Made by a program: the position numbers and the translations under genes. Under the pieces are notes generated by a model, which was not told the DNA's origin, did not search any database, and saw nothing but the letters and a program-made list of their open reading frames with translations. Below are positions 52,001 to 55,000 of a stretch of 64,000 nucleotides of DNA, one piece after another; position 1 is the stretch's first letter; every line of letters begins with the position of its first letter. This DNA comes from Siphonodentalium dalli (lineage: Eukaryota > Mollusca > Scaphopoda > Gadilida > Siphonodentaliidae). The DNA lies in contig CP136061.1 in assembly GCA_032622095.1 (NCBI GenBank), positions 88,468,983-88,532,982 on the forward strand, in the 5' to 3' direction.

Positions 52001-55000
52001 TAGACGCAATATGGGCCTTCCATGAGCAATTGTTTTCAAAGACGACACCAAGGTGTTTGTGATTTGATACTGTGTTCAATGGGACATTGTTCATATATAA
52101 GTTTGGATGATTCAAAGGGTTTTGTTTACGTGATATGCACATAGATTCTGATTTACTGGCATTGAATTTTACTAGCCATCTCTTCGACCATGCTTCCAGT
52201 GTGTTTATGTCTTTTTGCAATATTTTGGCACTTTGTATCGGGTCTTTAATAGGCAGAAATATGGACGTATCGTCAGCAAATAGTCTAATGTCACTTTTAA
52301 TTCCTTTAACAATGTCGTTAATGTAGGTTAAAAATAAAATCGGCCCAAGGACGGATCCTTGGGGCACACCAGCTTTAACCCCTCCCCAGGAAGAAGATTC
52401 TGAGCCTAAAACTACTCTTTGCTCGCGGTTTGTTAGATATGATTCAATCCATCTGAGAAGATTACCTGTGATACCCATTCTTTTTAATTTATAAACTAAA
52501 CCACGGTGCCAAACTTTGTCGAATGCTTTGCTTATATCGAAGAATAAGACTCTGACATCCTGGCCTTCGTCCAAACTTTTACTAATTTCGTGATAAATTT
52601 CGCATAATTGGTGTGATGTTGACTGCCCGGGGAGGAATCCAGCTTGGTGTTTGCACAGTAAACTATTTTTGGTAAGAAATGTGAGTAGATGTTTGGCTAT
52701 GCATTTCTCGTATACTTTACCAATACAACTTAATAGGGATATGGGTCTGTAGTTTCCTGGGTCTGTTGGGTCTCCTTTTTTAAAAATTGGAACAACGTTT
52801 GCACGTTTCCATTCATCGGGGAAGAAAGAGTTTTCCATGAATGTTTTAAACATTATTTTCAATGGATGATGCAAGCTAGGACATTTTTTTAGTATGCGCG
52901 GACTTATCTCATCGTAACCGGAAGATTTATCAGGAACAAGATTGTTCAAGGTTTCTATTATATCCGATTCAGAGATTAATATTTCATTTAGTTCTGGAAT
53001 AGATTGCAATGGGGTGAATTCTGGTATTGTGGCATTTGAGTCATCTATAGATGAAACACTACAGAAATAGTCATTAAAAGCTTCTGCTTTGTCATAGTTG
53101 GATGTATGTGTGCTGTTATTCCACGACAAGTACGGAATAGCTCTATTGCTGTTTTTTTCTGAGAGTTTATTAAAGGTTTTCCACCAGGCAGATGAGGGTG
53201 TTTCTGGATTATTCAGGATGTCTTGCATGTGCACTATGTGGTCAGATTTTGATTTTCTTATAAGGGAGATTACTTCGTTTCGTTTTTTCCTATAGTTTGT
53301 CCATGCGTTGATGGTATTACGAACTTTAGCTTTTTCATACAAGCGCTTTCGTTGTTTGATATGTTGTTTTATTCCAGAATTTAACCATGCTGGTTCATCT
53401 TTCATACAACGCACAATTTTACTTGGGACAAAAATATTGATCTGATCTTGTAAGAAAGTTGTTAGTACGTTGGTCATTTCACTGATGGGGGTATTTGAAA
53501 AGGGTTGTTTCCAGTCTTGTTCTAAGATTGACTTATCTAGATCTGTGAAATTTGCTTCATCGTAGTTAAATACACGCCTAGTAAACGGTTTCTGTTGAGA
53601 TTTCTTTTCCGAAATTAGGATATCTACAAAGATGGGAATATGATAGCGAATATAATTTCCATGGAAGGGTTCAAGGGTTCCACTTTCAAAGACAGAGCAG
53701 TTTTTATTTACCAGGACAACATCGATAAGAGTTTCCGAATATTCAGTAAAATTGGTAGATTCCGTTATTAACTGTTTTAATGTTAGTTGATTACATACTG
53801 CTGAGATTCTATTATTTGATGGGCAATATTGGTTTTCATTAAGGTCTCCTATGATTATCAGGTTATGTGGGGATAGTTCACGTGCCGAATCTAACATAGT
53901 TGTAATTTCAGTCCAACAGTTACAATTTGGGGGTCTATATATAGCACCGATTAGGCTTCTGGTATTTCCATGGCATAGTTCTATCCAAACGCTTTCTATT
54001 CCCGGGTGTTCGAGATCGATTCGCCGTCTATATGCTATGTTATTCCTTATGTAGACTATTACCCCACCATATGAATCAGCCCTGTCCCTTCGCTCCGGTT
54101 CGCCAAAACCTTGAACTAGTAATCGTTCGTTGGGGATGTTTACACCTAGCCATGTCTCTGTGAAACAGCAGATATCAAAGTTAGGCATTTCGGTACTAAT
54201 AATATCTATCTTGGGAGTCAGACTTTGAACATTTAAATGCATAATTTTTACGTTTTGATTCGTATCAGGGCCCGGATTAGGGTGGATGTCACCTCCGAGG
54301 ATGATTAAATTGTATATCCAATTGGATTGCACATTTATACGTATGGAAGATTTAAAGATGGTTCTGCTAGCTGCAAATCTGTGTGCTGTGTCCAAGCAGT
54401 TCCACACAAAATGGAATGAGTATCTTGGTAGAATTTGAGAGAAATTCGTCCTTGGAATTGTAGTAGCCAAGTTGCGGACTGTCGTGTTGTTGATATTGGT
54501 GTATACTTGAATAAACTTTCGAAAGACGGGGGAAGATTTTTGTTTTTCCAATCATACATGAACAATGCGATTTGAAGATGATACAGGTCATGAAACTTTA
54601 TAATTTTTAGAGTTTTAAACAACGGCTCTGTGTGAGTGCGATATCTTTTATTGCATAATATCCGGACTGCTTTTTTTCTGTAGCCGAAAAAAGAGACCCT
54701 GATGCGGAAACGTGTCCCCAGATTATTATTCCGTACATGAGATGACTGTGAATTAAGGATAAGTAAAGAGTTTTTAGTGCACGTTTGGGGAGGAATCGTT
54801 TGGCTTTACCTAGACAGTATATTGCATGTGATATTTTTCTGGTTAGCATTGATATGTGGTACTTAAAAGTAAGATTTTCGTCTATGATTATGCCAAGGAA
54901 TTTAAGTGATTTTTCTTGGTTTTGATTACTTACACGAACTAGTTCCTTTTTATTCAATTTAATTCGCAGATCTGCCCATTTAAAATCGTTCTTTTGTGGA

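Noticed and set aside
51511-54054. Plus-strand frames within the LINE (60-70 residues)
   Set aside because: Antisense shadows of the LINE reading frame.
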